NCBI GenBank assembly: GCA_021651055.1
Contig: JAJHOH010000001.1
Span: 186,001 to 250,000, forward strand
Origin: Candidatus Manganitrophus morganii
GTDB lineage: Bacteria; Nitrospirota; Nitrospiria; SBBL01; Manganitrophaceae
Length of the DNA stretch: 64,000 nt
Direction: 5' to 3'
Below, piece after piece: positions 25,807 to 33,603 of the stretch. The first letter of the stretch is position 1; the number at the start of each line of letters is the position of its first letter. The notes under the pieces were generated by a model. That model had not been told where the DNA came from and did not search any database. It saw only the letters and a program-made list of their open reading frames with translations. Position numbers and translations under genes: made by a program.

Positions 25807-26234
25807 CTTCCTCCAACCGATTTTGTACGACTTATTGCATCACAAACAAATGGCATGTTTAAAATAACCCGTGCGATAATGCACTGGAAAATGGCTTCGT
25901 CTCATTTATCATTATCGGCAGCAAAGGCATTTATGATCCAGCATCGGCCTGAACAACGGACCATGTTATTTAGCAGTTAATTTAAATGAGGTCTTCCAAA
26001 TGGGGGCAACAAAACTCACCGTCAATATTCTGGAGATTGTAATCACGTTAAATATACTTATTATGCGATTTAGTATTCTAAATACCGAGATTTAGTATAT
26101 CCGGAGGTGGGATTTCCGTCAAATGAAGAGAGGGAGAAGCACGTTGAATCTCAGAAAGCACGTCAGTAGCTAACCGGCTATCCTTACGACCCATCATTCT
26201 AATTTAGGGTTGAATCATTTTGATGTCACTTAGA
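25807..26234. promoter_or_regulatory. AT-rich 428-base intergenic region with ATTTAG array
   Basis: No gene is visible here. It lies upstream of the PGT-dehydratase gene and is much more AT-rich than its surroundings. Between 26068 and 26095 three copies of one hexamer occur: ATTTAG (26068-26073), its inverse CTAAAT (26078-26083) and ATTTAG (26090-26095), so GATTTAGTAT repeats directly with a 22-base period. On the minus strand a CATAAT -10-like element lies nearby. This may be an operator and promoter, but no regulator gene is adjacent. Confidence 0.35.
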
Positions 26235-26849
26235 TCATTCAAATAATACATACCAGAGCGTCTTTGTCGATTCCAAGAACAACGTTCTACTATCTGAACG
26301 ATGCTTCCACCAATTATCGGGACGAAAAAATGAAAAAGGCGCCGCTGAAATAGTGATATGAATCCCACTGCCCGCCCATTGCTTCTGAAAGACTTTTTTG
26401 CTGCGCCGCGTGTGATAATTGGAGGTTACAATAATCACTTTCTTAATTTGTTGATCCCGTACATAGGGCAGCAGGGACTGCGCTTCTTCGCTGGTTGAAT
26501 CCGCCTCATGTTCTAAAACCAATAGGGATTCTTTTGGGAGAATGTTTAATTTTGTCGCGTGCCGCCATGTCGGAAAATCTTCGTGGTTTTGCCAGTCCGC
26601 TAACGTCGCACTTAAGGCGATTTTAGGTGCATATCCCTCCTGCCATAGCTTGATTGCATGGAGGAGTCGTTCATCTCGCGCGCTGTCCCCCGCTAATACG
26701 ATGATAACATCTGCCTTCACCGAGGCGTCGGATACGATAAAGAAATGGCCGAGCTTAGCCAAATACCATTGATACGTAGCATAGATCAAAAGACCTAAAA
26801 TCAGGACTGCAAGACCGAGTCTCCACCTCTTTCGAATTGCACTTCTCAT
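26235..26849 (-). CDS. YdcF family membrane protein (DUF218)
   Basis: The 204-residue protein has one N-terminal membrane helix (LGLAVLILGLLIYATYQWYL) and a DUF218 domain: DVIIVLAGDSARDERLLHAIKLW, LLVLEHEADSTSEEAQ and VIIVTSNYHTRRSKKVFQ. DUF218 proteins are linked to cell-envelope metabolism (SanA, YdcF, ElyC), and their exact reactions are mostly unknown. It sits inside the polysaccharide locus between the small PGT and the AT-rich gap, which suggests an envelope role. Confidence 0.85.
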   Translation of the reverse strand: MRSAIRKRWRLGLAVLILGLLIYATYQWYLAKLGHFFIVSDASVKADVIIVLAGDSARDERLLHAIKLWQEGYAPKIALSATLADWQNHEDFPTWRHATKLNILPKESLLVLEHEADSTSEEAQSLLPYVRDQQIKKVIIVTSNYHTRRSKKVFQKQWAGSGIHITISAAPFSFFRPDNWWKHRSDSRTLFLESTKTLWYVLFE

Positions 26850-26924
26850 TTAATTCTTTCTCAAGACCACCAAAACAAGCTAAGCGACGCTGTGGTTTGC
26901 ATAAGATAAACAGAGATCCCATTA

Positions 26925-27500
26925 TTAGTGTCTCACCCCTTCGCTTCGAATCACCTTTAAAAAGGTCATAAAAAGAATTTTAAGATCCAAAACAAATGAA
27001 CAATTTTTTAAGTAGTACCCATCGAATTCAACCTTCTTGGGAATGGAAAGATCATCGCGCCCATTCACTTGTGCCCATCCTGTCAATCCTGGAACCAGTT
27101 TATGAACCCCATTCTGGGTACGAAGATCGATTAAATCGGCCTGATTAAAGAGCGCCGGGCGCGGACCCACAAAACTTATTTCACCTTTTAGAATGCTGTA
27201 GAGTTGCGGAAGCTCGTCTAAGCTCGTCTTCCTTAAAAACCCTCCGATTGGAGTAAGATAACGATGCGGATTATCCAAGAGGTGAGTCGCCACCGCAGGC
27301 GTGTCAATCCTCATTGTTCTAAACTTCGGCATTTTAAAGATCGTATTATTAATCCCCACTCGATCTGACCAATAAAAAGCGGGGCCTTTCGAGGTAATCT
27401 TGACCAACAAGGCGATAAAAGCCATCGGGATAAAAAATATAACGATCAAAATCAACGCCGATGTAAAATCAAAGATGCGTTTCATATTCACCGATTTCAT
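26925..27500 (-). CDS. Phosphoglycosyl transferase (initiating sugar transferase)
   Basis: The 191-residue protein is a stand-alone monotopic phosphoglycosyl transferase of the PglC/WcaJ-core type, which transfers a sugar phosphate from a UDP-sugar to undecaprenyl phosphate. It has the N-terminal re-entrant hydrophobic helix, KGPAFYWSDRVG, KFRTM, the catalytic pair Asp95-Glu96 in TSLDELPQL, then SFVGPRP and PGLTGWAQVNGR. An internal ATG at 27485 may be the true start. It overlaps the epimerase gene by 32 bases, so they likely act in sequence: the epimerase makes the sugar and this enzyme starts the chain. Confidence 0.92.
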   Translation of the reverse strand: MKSVNMKRIFDFTSALILIVIFFIPMAFIALLVKITSKGPAFYWSDRVGINNTIFKMPKFRTMRIDTPAVATHLLDNPHRYLTPIGGFLRKTSLDELPQLYSILKGEISFVGPRPALFNQADLIDLRTQNGVHKLVPGLTGWAQVNGRDDLSIPKKVEFDGYYLKNCSFVLDLKILFMTFLKVIRSEGVRH

Positions 27501-28446
27501 TCTTATACCAATTCGCTGTTTCTTTCAGTCCCTGATTGAGGGTATAAGGCGGGTTCCAATTTAATACGCGGCCGATTTTACTGCTGTCCATTATCAACGA
27601 ATCGAGCAGCCGATTTACTTCCTCCGATCTACGTATGAGCCTACCGGCTGACCTCAACACAGAAGGCGGAAAAGGAATCAATCGGACGGGCCGATTTAAG
27701 ACAGAAGCGATGCGGCGGATCAGCTCAGGAGTCGAGACCGGCTCGCCGTCACTCACCATAAAAGTCGCACCGGCGGCATTCGGATGAGAGAGCGATTTTG
27801 AAATCGCACTCACGGCATTTCCAACATACAACAGGCTTCTGCGGTTGCGAACCCTTTGAAAAGGGAGCGGGAGCCCTCGATCGGCCAGCCAAAAAAGCCG
27901 GGGCATGTTTCCCTTCATTCGGGGACCATAAACCAAGGGAAAGCGTAAAATAACAACTTCTAACTTCGTTTCGCCACTGACCTTCATGAGCGCTTGTTCG
28001 GCCTCCCACTTGGACAAGCCATAGGCATCTTGAGGATTAGGCCGATCGGTCTCAGTGAAGGGTTGCTCCGAAAAGTTCTCCTCCCCATTGACCTTTACTG
28101 AGCTGATGTAGATAAATCGTCGGACCCCGGCCGCCGCAGCCTGGCAGGCCAGATTCCACGTGCCCTCCACATTCACCCGACGAAATTCACCGAGAGGATC
28201 GGACGCGGGCTCATTCATCACATGCACCCGGCCAGCAGTGTGGACCACCGCGTCCATTCCTGATACGGCTGCCTTCCAGTCGGTCTTCGGGCCCAGGTCA
28301 TCTATTTCAACCAGAGAAACCCTATGCGGTATCTCTGATCTCTTACGCCGCAGGGCAGCCTTGATCTGATATTGAGGATTCGGAGCCCAGCGAGAGAGAA
28401 CCGCGCCGGCGACAAAACCGCTCGCCCCAGTGACAAGGACTTTCAT
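27469..28446 (-). CDS. NAD-dependent nucleotide-sugar epimerase (WbpV/Gne-like SDR)
   Basis: An extended SDR of 325 residues. It has the NAD motif VTGASGFVAG, the catalytic Ser in YISSVKVNGE, the YxxxK motif in DAYGLSKWEAEQ, and RFPLVYGPRMKGNM. This pattern is seen in UDP-sugar C4 epimerases paired with initiating transferases in O-antigen loci, so the likely reaction is interconversion of UDP-GlcNAc-type and UDP-GalNAc-type sugars. It overlaps the GT4 gene upstream by four bases and the PGT gene downstream. Confidence 0.85.
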   Translation of the reverse strand: MKVLVTGASGFVAGAVLSRWAPNPQYQIKAALRRKRSEIPHRVSLVEIDDLGPKTDWKAAVSGMDAVVHTAGRVHVMNEPASDPLGEFRRVNVEGTWNLACQAAAAGVRRFIYISSVKVNGEENFSEQPFTETDRPNPQDAYGLSKWEAEQALMKVSGETKLEVVILRFPLVYGPRMKGNMPRLFWLADRGLPLPFQRVRNRRSLLYVGNAVSAISKSLSHPNAAGATFMVSDGEPVSTPELIRRIASVLNRPVRLIPFPPSVLRSAGRLIRRSEEVNRLLDSLIMDSSKIGRVLNWNPPYTLNQGLKETANWYKNEIGEYETHL

Positions 28447-29630
28447 CTTAAACGCACTCCCGCGACGGAGAGCAGGTCGTCTGCCATTGCCTGCATGAGT
28501 TTGGTTCGAGCATACTTGTCGATAAACTCAGGTCTCCGCGTATTCATTAAAGAGAGCTTTTCAAAGACCTCCTCCGCTTCGGCAGCATCGCAGGGATGAA
28601 ACACAGCGGCGTTAGTAATTTCGGATTTCACAAAGTCCGCCGCATATCCCGACACCCCGGCCCAGATCGGTTTTCCCATCGCCGCATATTCAAACAGCTT
28701 GGATGGAAGCACCTTTTTAAAAGCCTCATAGTCGTTCAAGTGGAGAAAAAGAACATCCGCTTCTTGATAAGCCTGTATCAATTGATCCCGCTTCATCGGG
28801 GATAACAGCTCCACGTTATCAACTCCGGCATTTTGCAGAGCAGTTTGCAATGCGGCGGCACGGCCCCCATCTCCAATGAGCCTGAAAATAATCCGTCCTC
28901 GCATGCGCTTGGCCAACGCAGGCACGATCATGTGCAGGCCTTGTCCTTCTCCCATATTTCCCGCATAAAGCACCGTCAATAGCGGGTGCGCTGGCTTCGA
29001 ACCTTTCAGGCGGGTACCCGCCGCGATGAACTCTTCATCGATCCCGTTGGTGAAGAAAGAACATGGAAGGGATGGATAACGGGAGTCAAAGTAAGACTTG
29101 AAACCGCGTGATACGAGATTGACTTTGTCCGCTCGCCGGATAGTCCAACGCTCTACCAGAGAGAAAAGAGGCCGGGTCAGCAGGAGCAGCCTACGGGGGA
29201 GCACATGTTTAATGGTATCGACGAAAAGGTCGCGAATATCAAGATAAAGTTTTGCCTTTTTACGTCTGGCGATCCAGGCCCCCAATGCGGCGGTCATCAA
29301 CCGTGAGGAGGTCGCATAAACCAAGTCATATTGGCGAGATCCCACATGACGCTTCACTTCTTTGGCAAAGTATAAAAATGCCTTCGACTGATCGACCATG
29401 CCACTGCAATGACCTGGCAGCCTGATTCGACGAATTTCCAGACTGGGGTGCGTTTCGAGCTCAGAACATTCACTGCTGAAGGTACGATAGCGATTAGGCA
29501 ACGTCGTGACCACTTCCACGTGCGCCCCTTCAGGCAGCTTCTCGGTCAAGGCTTTGATCAGTGCCGTCGTGCGAAAGGAGCCTGCCGACAAGTCGGGATT
29601 ATAGTAGAAACTAAGCACCAAAACTCTCAA
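28443..29630 (-). CDS. GT4-type glycosyltransferase
   Basis: The 395-residue protein has a two-Rossmann GT-B layout. Its N-terminus is VLVLSFYYNPDLSAGSFRT and its C-terminal donor-binding part includes LTVLYAGNMGEGQGLHMIVPAL, VLFLHLNDYEAFKKVLPSKLFEYAAMGKP and PIWAGVSG. It should add one sugar of the repeat unit from a nucleotide-sugar donor at the cytoplasmic face. The start is TTG 29630, overlapping the upstream stop, with GGGGTGATC before it. It sits next to the heparinase-like gene, as in several WbuB-like arrangements. Confidence 0.88.
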   Translation of the reverse strand: MRVLVLSFYYNPDLSAGSFRTTALIKALTEKLPEGAHVEVVTTLPNRYRTFSSECSELETHPSLEIRRIRLPGHCSGMVDQSKAFLYFAKEVKRHVGSRQYDLVYATSSRLMTAALGAWIARRKKAKLYLDIRDLFVDTIKHVLPRRLLLLTRPLFSLVERWTIRRADKVNLVSRGFKSYFDSRYPSLPCSFFTNGIDEEFIAAGTRLKGSKPAHPLLTVLYAGNMGEGQGLHMIVPALAKRMRGRIIFRLIGDGGRAAALQTALQNAGVDNVELLSPMKRDQLIQAYQEADVLFLHLNDYEAFKKVLPSKLFEYAAMGKPIWAGVSGYAADFVKSEITNAAVFHPCDAAEAEEVFEKLSLMNTRRPEFIDKYARTKLMQAMADDLLSVAGVRLR

Positions 29631-31309
29631 AGATCACCCCATTCAATTCGAGTCGTCAGATGGCGCCCGGTGAATTTTATCGCAATACAAATATTCGGTA
29701 CGGACGTTCCAAACTTTGGGTGCCACTGAGACGCCACCCGCTCGACATTCTTTGCTCCCTGCACGCTAAAATTCACGGTTTTTGTTGGGGCCGACGGGAG
29801 TAAGAGTCGGTAACCTGAGAAATGGCTTCGATCGATGCGGACATCCGGATGAAGGTGAAAACGCGCTTCCGCTGTTTGGAAATCCCCTGTGATCCAGTCT
29901 TGAATCACCAGCGAGCGCGAGGTAAAATTCCAACTCCGCTGGTGGATGACGCCGTTTCGGATCCGTTTGTAGCCGTCATGACTTGCTTCGATCACCAGCG
30001 ATTTGTCGTCTTCGGAAATGAGCGGCTTGTTGGGATATGCCCTGCGCGCCACACGAAACCCGCCCCATACCTCACTGGAGTCCTCGTCGTCTATGACCAC
30101 CGTGTTATGCGCTGCGGTCCCTCGTTGGCGCAGCCTTTCAACTCCCTCCCCATACTGCGAAGTCCCTGAATTGACGAAGACCCGCTGGCCAAAAATGCTC
30201 AGCTCAAAACTAAGCGTATCTGCATGTCCGTGTCCGGGAAGATAATCAGGTCCGATCTCCGCCAGGTCCAGCAAGCAGACGCCGTCGCCAGGGAGGTCAA
30301 CGCGATAGTAACCGGTGTTTTCCAGCCGGCGCAAGGAGACCTTCCCCTCACCCTGTAGGCTTCTCGGCAGCGCCGGCTCGACCTTACAGCCGAGGCGCTT
30401 GGCATAGGTTTTGATCGCTTCAAGGTCGGGAGCGATGCCAAAGGCGGCGTCGTTAAAAAAAGCAATGCGGCCATCGGGATGCGACATGGTTGCCAACCAG
30501 GAGAGGCCCCGGGCGACCCTTTCGCGCCAATCTGAAATTCGCTCTTTCAAATCTATGATCCCTGATCGCTCGGCGAGGTTTAACAGATCACAGAGATCGC
30601 CCAGTAAAATGGCGTGGTACATGGGAGATCGTTCAAAATGCCCTCCATCCGGAAGAAACTGCTCCGGAATCTCACGATCCAGAATTCGAAGCCCTTTGTT
30701 CAACCATTTTTGCGCCTCATCCCCTTCCAAAAAAGCACCGGCAAATATCATCGCCTTGGCGTTTGCCATCAGGTGGTTCCCGAGAATGTGGAACTCCAGC
30801 TGTTTATACAGGGCTTGCGCCTGCAGACCCAGGCTTTTCAGCCAAATCGGTTCAATCGCTTTTTGACGGGAAAACCACTTCACCAGATTCACAATCCGGA
30901 GAGAAAGTGGATAAGGCTCCCAGCCGCTCCCCGTCGCGGGCGGATTCTCCGCGATCCAGCGATCGACTAGATTTTTGTGCGCTTCATGCCTCAGCTCAGC
31001 GCTGACGGAATTCAGGTCATCCATATAGTGAAGGTTGTACAGCCACAGCTTGCTCTTCTTAGGATCGTTCCAAGCCTCTTGATCATGGATGTCACCGGTC
31101 TCCCCTAGAAACTCAAAACGGTTATAGCCGACCATCGTGGTGGGAAGAAGCTCGGGATCAGACCATGCCGCCGGCCAACCTCTTTGACGGTACTCACCCC
31201 TTTCCGTGAGACGAACCGTTTTAAATTTGTAGTAGAGACGATAAATAACCTGCTCTGCCTTAAGGTGGCGAACGGTATGAAATAGCCGAAGGATCTTATG
31301 CGGAGACAT
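29627..31309 (-). CDS. Heparinase II/III-like protein (alginate-lyase-type)
   Basis: The ~560-residue protein has an N-terminal all-helical toroid-like domain (LWLYNLHYMDDLNS, WEPYPLSLRIVNLVKWF, HILGNHLMANAKAMIFAG). Its C-terminal beta-rich part carries the heparinase II/III core (DLAEIGPDYLPGHGHADTLSFELS and RGTAAHNTVVIDDEDSSEVWG). No signal peptide is seen, as in other such proteins encoded within capsule and O-antigen loci, so it may act on a cytoplasmic glycan intermediate. ATG 31309 is preferred (GGAGG 4 bases upstream); an ATG at 31336 has none. Its partner is probably the bi-domain oxidoreductase. Confidence 0.85.
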   Translation of the reverse strand: MSPHKILRLFHTVRHLKAEQVIYRLYYKFKTVRLTERGEYRQRGWPAAWSDPELLPTTMVGYNRFEFLGETGDIHDQEAWNDPKKSKLWLYNLHYMDDLNSVSAELRHEAHKNLVDRWIAENPPATGSGWEPYPLSLRIVNLVKWFSRQKAIEPIWLKSLGLQAQALYKQLEFHILGNHLMANAKAMIFAGAFLEGDEAQKWLNKGLRILDREIPEQFLPDGGHFERSPMYHAILLGDLCDLLNLAERSGIIDLKERISDWRERVARGLSWLATMSHPDGRIAFFNDAAFGIAPDLEAIKTYAKRLGCKVEPALPRSLQGEGKVSLRRLENTGYYRVDLPGDGVCLLDLAEIGPDYLPGHGHADTLSFELSIFGQRVFVNSGTSQYGEGVERLRQRGTAAHNTVVIDDEDSSEVWGGFRVARRAYPNKPLISEDDKSLVIEASHDGYKRIRNGVIHQRSWNFTSRSLVIQDWITGDFQTAEARFHLHPDVRIDRSHFSGYRLLLPSAPTKTVNFSVQGAKNVERVASQWHPKFGTSVPNICIAIKFTGRHLTTRIEWGDL

Positions 31310-31353
31310 GCGGCCTCCAAGAGATAGGACACTCATCGATCGAATTCATTGCC

Positions 31354-32448
31354 TTATGCCAACAGCCGTTCGAGCTCGGCCACAATTCGCTCCGCCGCCT
31401 TGCCATCCCATTTTTCCGGAATCCTGCCCTTTTTCCAGTCCCCGGCCATTAACCGCTTCAGTGCTGGAGCGAAGTTGGCCGGGTCGGTGCCGATCAGCTC
31501 ATTGGTCCCAACGGTGACCGTCTCAGGACGCTCGGTGTTATTGCGCAAGGTCATGCAGGGGACCCCCATCACTGTGGTTTCTTCCGTGATTCCGCCCGAG
31601 TCGGTCATCACCCCCTTGGCATGTTTAACCAAATAGTTGAATTCCAGGTAGCCCAGCGGATCGACATATTGCATGCCCGGAACCTGCCTTCCCAACTCAT
31701 GCAGACTTTTCGCGGTGCGCGGATGCACCGGGAAGACCACCGGCAACCCTTTTGTTCCTTCGGTGATCGCATGGAGCAGTCGCAAAAGGTGCTGCTCACC
31801 ATCCACATTCGCCGGCCGATGGAGGGTCACCACAAAGTAGTTCCCCGCTTTGAGCCCCAATTTATCCCAGAAGTCAGGCGGGCGCAGCCGATCCATATTG
31901 GCCAGCAGCGTATCGATCATCGTGTTGCCGACGAAAAAGATTCGCTCGTCGGCCACCCCCGATCGCCGCAGGTTCTGATTTGCAACCTCGCTGGTTGTAA
32001 AAAAATAATTCGTGATAGCGTCGGTTACCATTCGGTTGATTTCTTCGGGCATGGTCCAGTCGCCGGAACGGATCCCGCCTTCTACATGCGCCACAGGCAC
32101 ACAAAGCTTCTGCGCGGCAATCGCGCAGGCCATGGTCGATGTGACATCGCCCACCACCAGGCAGAGGTCGATATGCTGCTCCAGCAGGAGTTTTTCATAA
32201 CGGAGCATGATGGCCGATGCTTGCTCGGCCTGCGTTCCGGAGCCGACTTCCAGGTTGACGTCGGGCTTGGTGATGTCGAGTTGGTCAAAAAAATCCCCCG
32301 ACATCCGGGCATCATAGTGCTGGCCGGTGTGAACGAGGCGATATCGAAGATGGCCTCCCGCGGCCTGACGCAACTGAAGCGCTCGAATGATCGGAGCAAT
32401 TTTCATGAAGTTGGGCCGTGCACCGGCGATGATGTCAATAATTGGCAT
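31354..32448 (-). CDS. wecB: Non-hydrolysing UDP-GlcNAc 2-epimerase
   Basis: WecB converts UDP-GlcNAc to UDP-ManNAc. The 364-residue protein begins IIAGARPNFMKIAPIIRAL and has VVGDVTSTMACAIAAQ, HVEGGIRSGDWTMPEEINR, TLHRPANVD, FPVHPRTAKSL, MTDSGGITEETTVMGVPCMTLRNNTERPET and VGTNELIG, all family hallmarks including the catalytic acidic residues and His. It would supply a ManNAc-type sugar or a ManNAc precursor for the repeat unit. Confidence 0.95.
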   Translation of the reverse strand: MPIIDIIAGARPNFMKIAPIIRALQLRQAAGGHLRYRLVHTGQHYDARMSGDFFDQLDITKPDVNLEVGSGTQAEQASAIMLRYEKLLLEQHIDLCLVVGDVTSTMACAIAAQKLCVPVAHVEGGIRSGDWTMPEEINRMVTDAITNYFFTTSEVANQNLRRSGVADERIFFVGNTMIDTLLANMDRLRPPDFWDKLGLKAGNYFVVTLHRPANVDGEQHLLRLLHAITEGTKGLPVVFPVHPRTAKSLHELGRQVPGMQYVDPLGYLEFNYLVKHAKGVMTDSGGITEETTVMGVPCMTLRNNTERPETVTVGTNELIGTDPANFAPALKRLMAGDWKKGRIPEKWDGKAAERIVAELERLLA

Positions 32449-32520
32449 CGGGCTATCGCATTTGTTCGGGCAATTTAAATGGTGCCGATTGGCCCATACG
32501 TAGGACGGACCACCATGCGG

Positions 32521-33603
32521 TCATACACCACCCCGTTGCAAGAGTGAATAGTTCTTTAGGCCCAGTGCGGGCTTCTCGATGAATCGCCAAGAAAGCATCG
32601 CGATCACAATCGTAACAAACAACATGGCAACAAAACCCAACAAGCCAATAATTTGATTGAACATTAGAAAATTTATCACCGGAACATGATAGATGTATAC
32701 GCCATACGAAATATCATTGTTTTTCAAAATATAAGAAGATAACTCGGATTTTGAAAAAGCGAAGCTCACAGTGAGCATTCCAAGAAGAATGATCGATACT
32801 ACATTCAACCGATTCCCTGACCCTCCATCGATATCAAAAATAATTTCAATAGCAACCCATAAACCGTATACCCCACTCCAAATAAGGCCTTTTCCTTTAA
32901 AAAGGTTTGGGTATTTCTCATAAAGCTGGCGTGTAAGAACGCCGATCAAGAATAAAAAAAGATATGGAATAATCGAAACACCAAACAATTTCTGAATAGT
33001 GGTATGCCGTTCAGCTAAATAGGGCATCGCGAGGATCATCAGCGCAGCCGCAATTAAAGTGTGTACCACCCATATCAAGCGGGTTCTTTTTGCTGCAATC
33101 GCAAGCAACGGTAATAAGATATAAAACTGAAGCTCTACAGGTATCGTCCATAAGCTGCCATTGATTACTCCAATTCCAAATCCACGGAGGAAATCCGGGT
33201 TGTAAAATTGAAATAATGTAATTTGTGCGAAAAACCACCCAAAAAAACTCGGTAAGGAATCCGGCTTTACACCGGAAGCAAGAAAAATTCCGATTGAAAA
33301 AAACAGACAAACCCACAGAGCCGGATAAATTCGCAACGCCCGATTCCAAACGTATTGCTTCAGCGAGGGTGCCCGATCCCATGACATAGATATCAGGAAA
33401 CCGCTAATAATAAAGAAAATTGGTACGCCAGGAAAATACGCCAGAATAGCCCCAACGAAACCAGGGACCGCCGCTTCTAGATGGGTACTCCCATGCCCGA
33501 TCAAAACTTGCAGCGCGGCAAAAAGCCTTATTAGATCAAAATTATTGAGTCTCATTGCCGCAGATGCCCCATTTGGATGTACGGGTGCTGATCTGGACAT
33601 CAT
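32521..33603 (-). CDS. Acyltransferase family 3 membrane protein (OafA/Oac-like)
   Basis: The 360-residue protein has about ten membrane helices. It has the N-terminal family motif FDLIRLFAALQVLIGHGSTHLE with the conserved His, then FPGVPIFFIISGFLISMSWDRAP. Such proteins O-acetylate sugars of surface glycans, taking acyl groups across the membrane. It overlaps the bi-domain oxidoreductase gene by four bases. The local composition is AT-richer than the neighbouring oxidoreductase gene, consistent with a mosaic locus. Start could be either of two adjacent ATGs or ATG 33555. Confidence 0.88.
   Translation of the reverse strand: MMSRSAPVHPNGASAAMRLNNFDLIRLFAALQVLIGHGSTHLEAAVPGFVGAILAYFPGVPIFFIISGFLISMSWDRAPSLKQYVWNRALRIYPALWVCLFFSIGIFLASGVKPDSLPSFFGWFFAQITLFQFYNPDFLRGFGIGVINGSLWTIPVELQFYILLPLLAIAAKRTRLIWVVHTLIAAALMILAMPYLAERHTTIQKLFGVSIIPYLFLFLIGVLTRQLYEKYPNLFKGKGLIWSGVYGLWVAIEIIFDIDGGSGNRLNVVSIILLGMLTVSFAFSKSELSSYILKNNDISYGVYIYHVPVINFLMFNQIIGLLGFVAMLFVTIVIAMLSWRFIEKPALGLKNYSLLQRGGV

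Noticed and set aside
31621-32478. 285-codon open frame on the plus strand opposite wecB
   Set aside because: wecB on the minus strand has all its motifs; the antisense frame has none.
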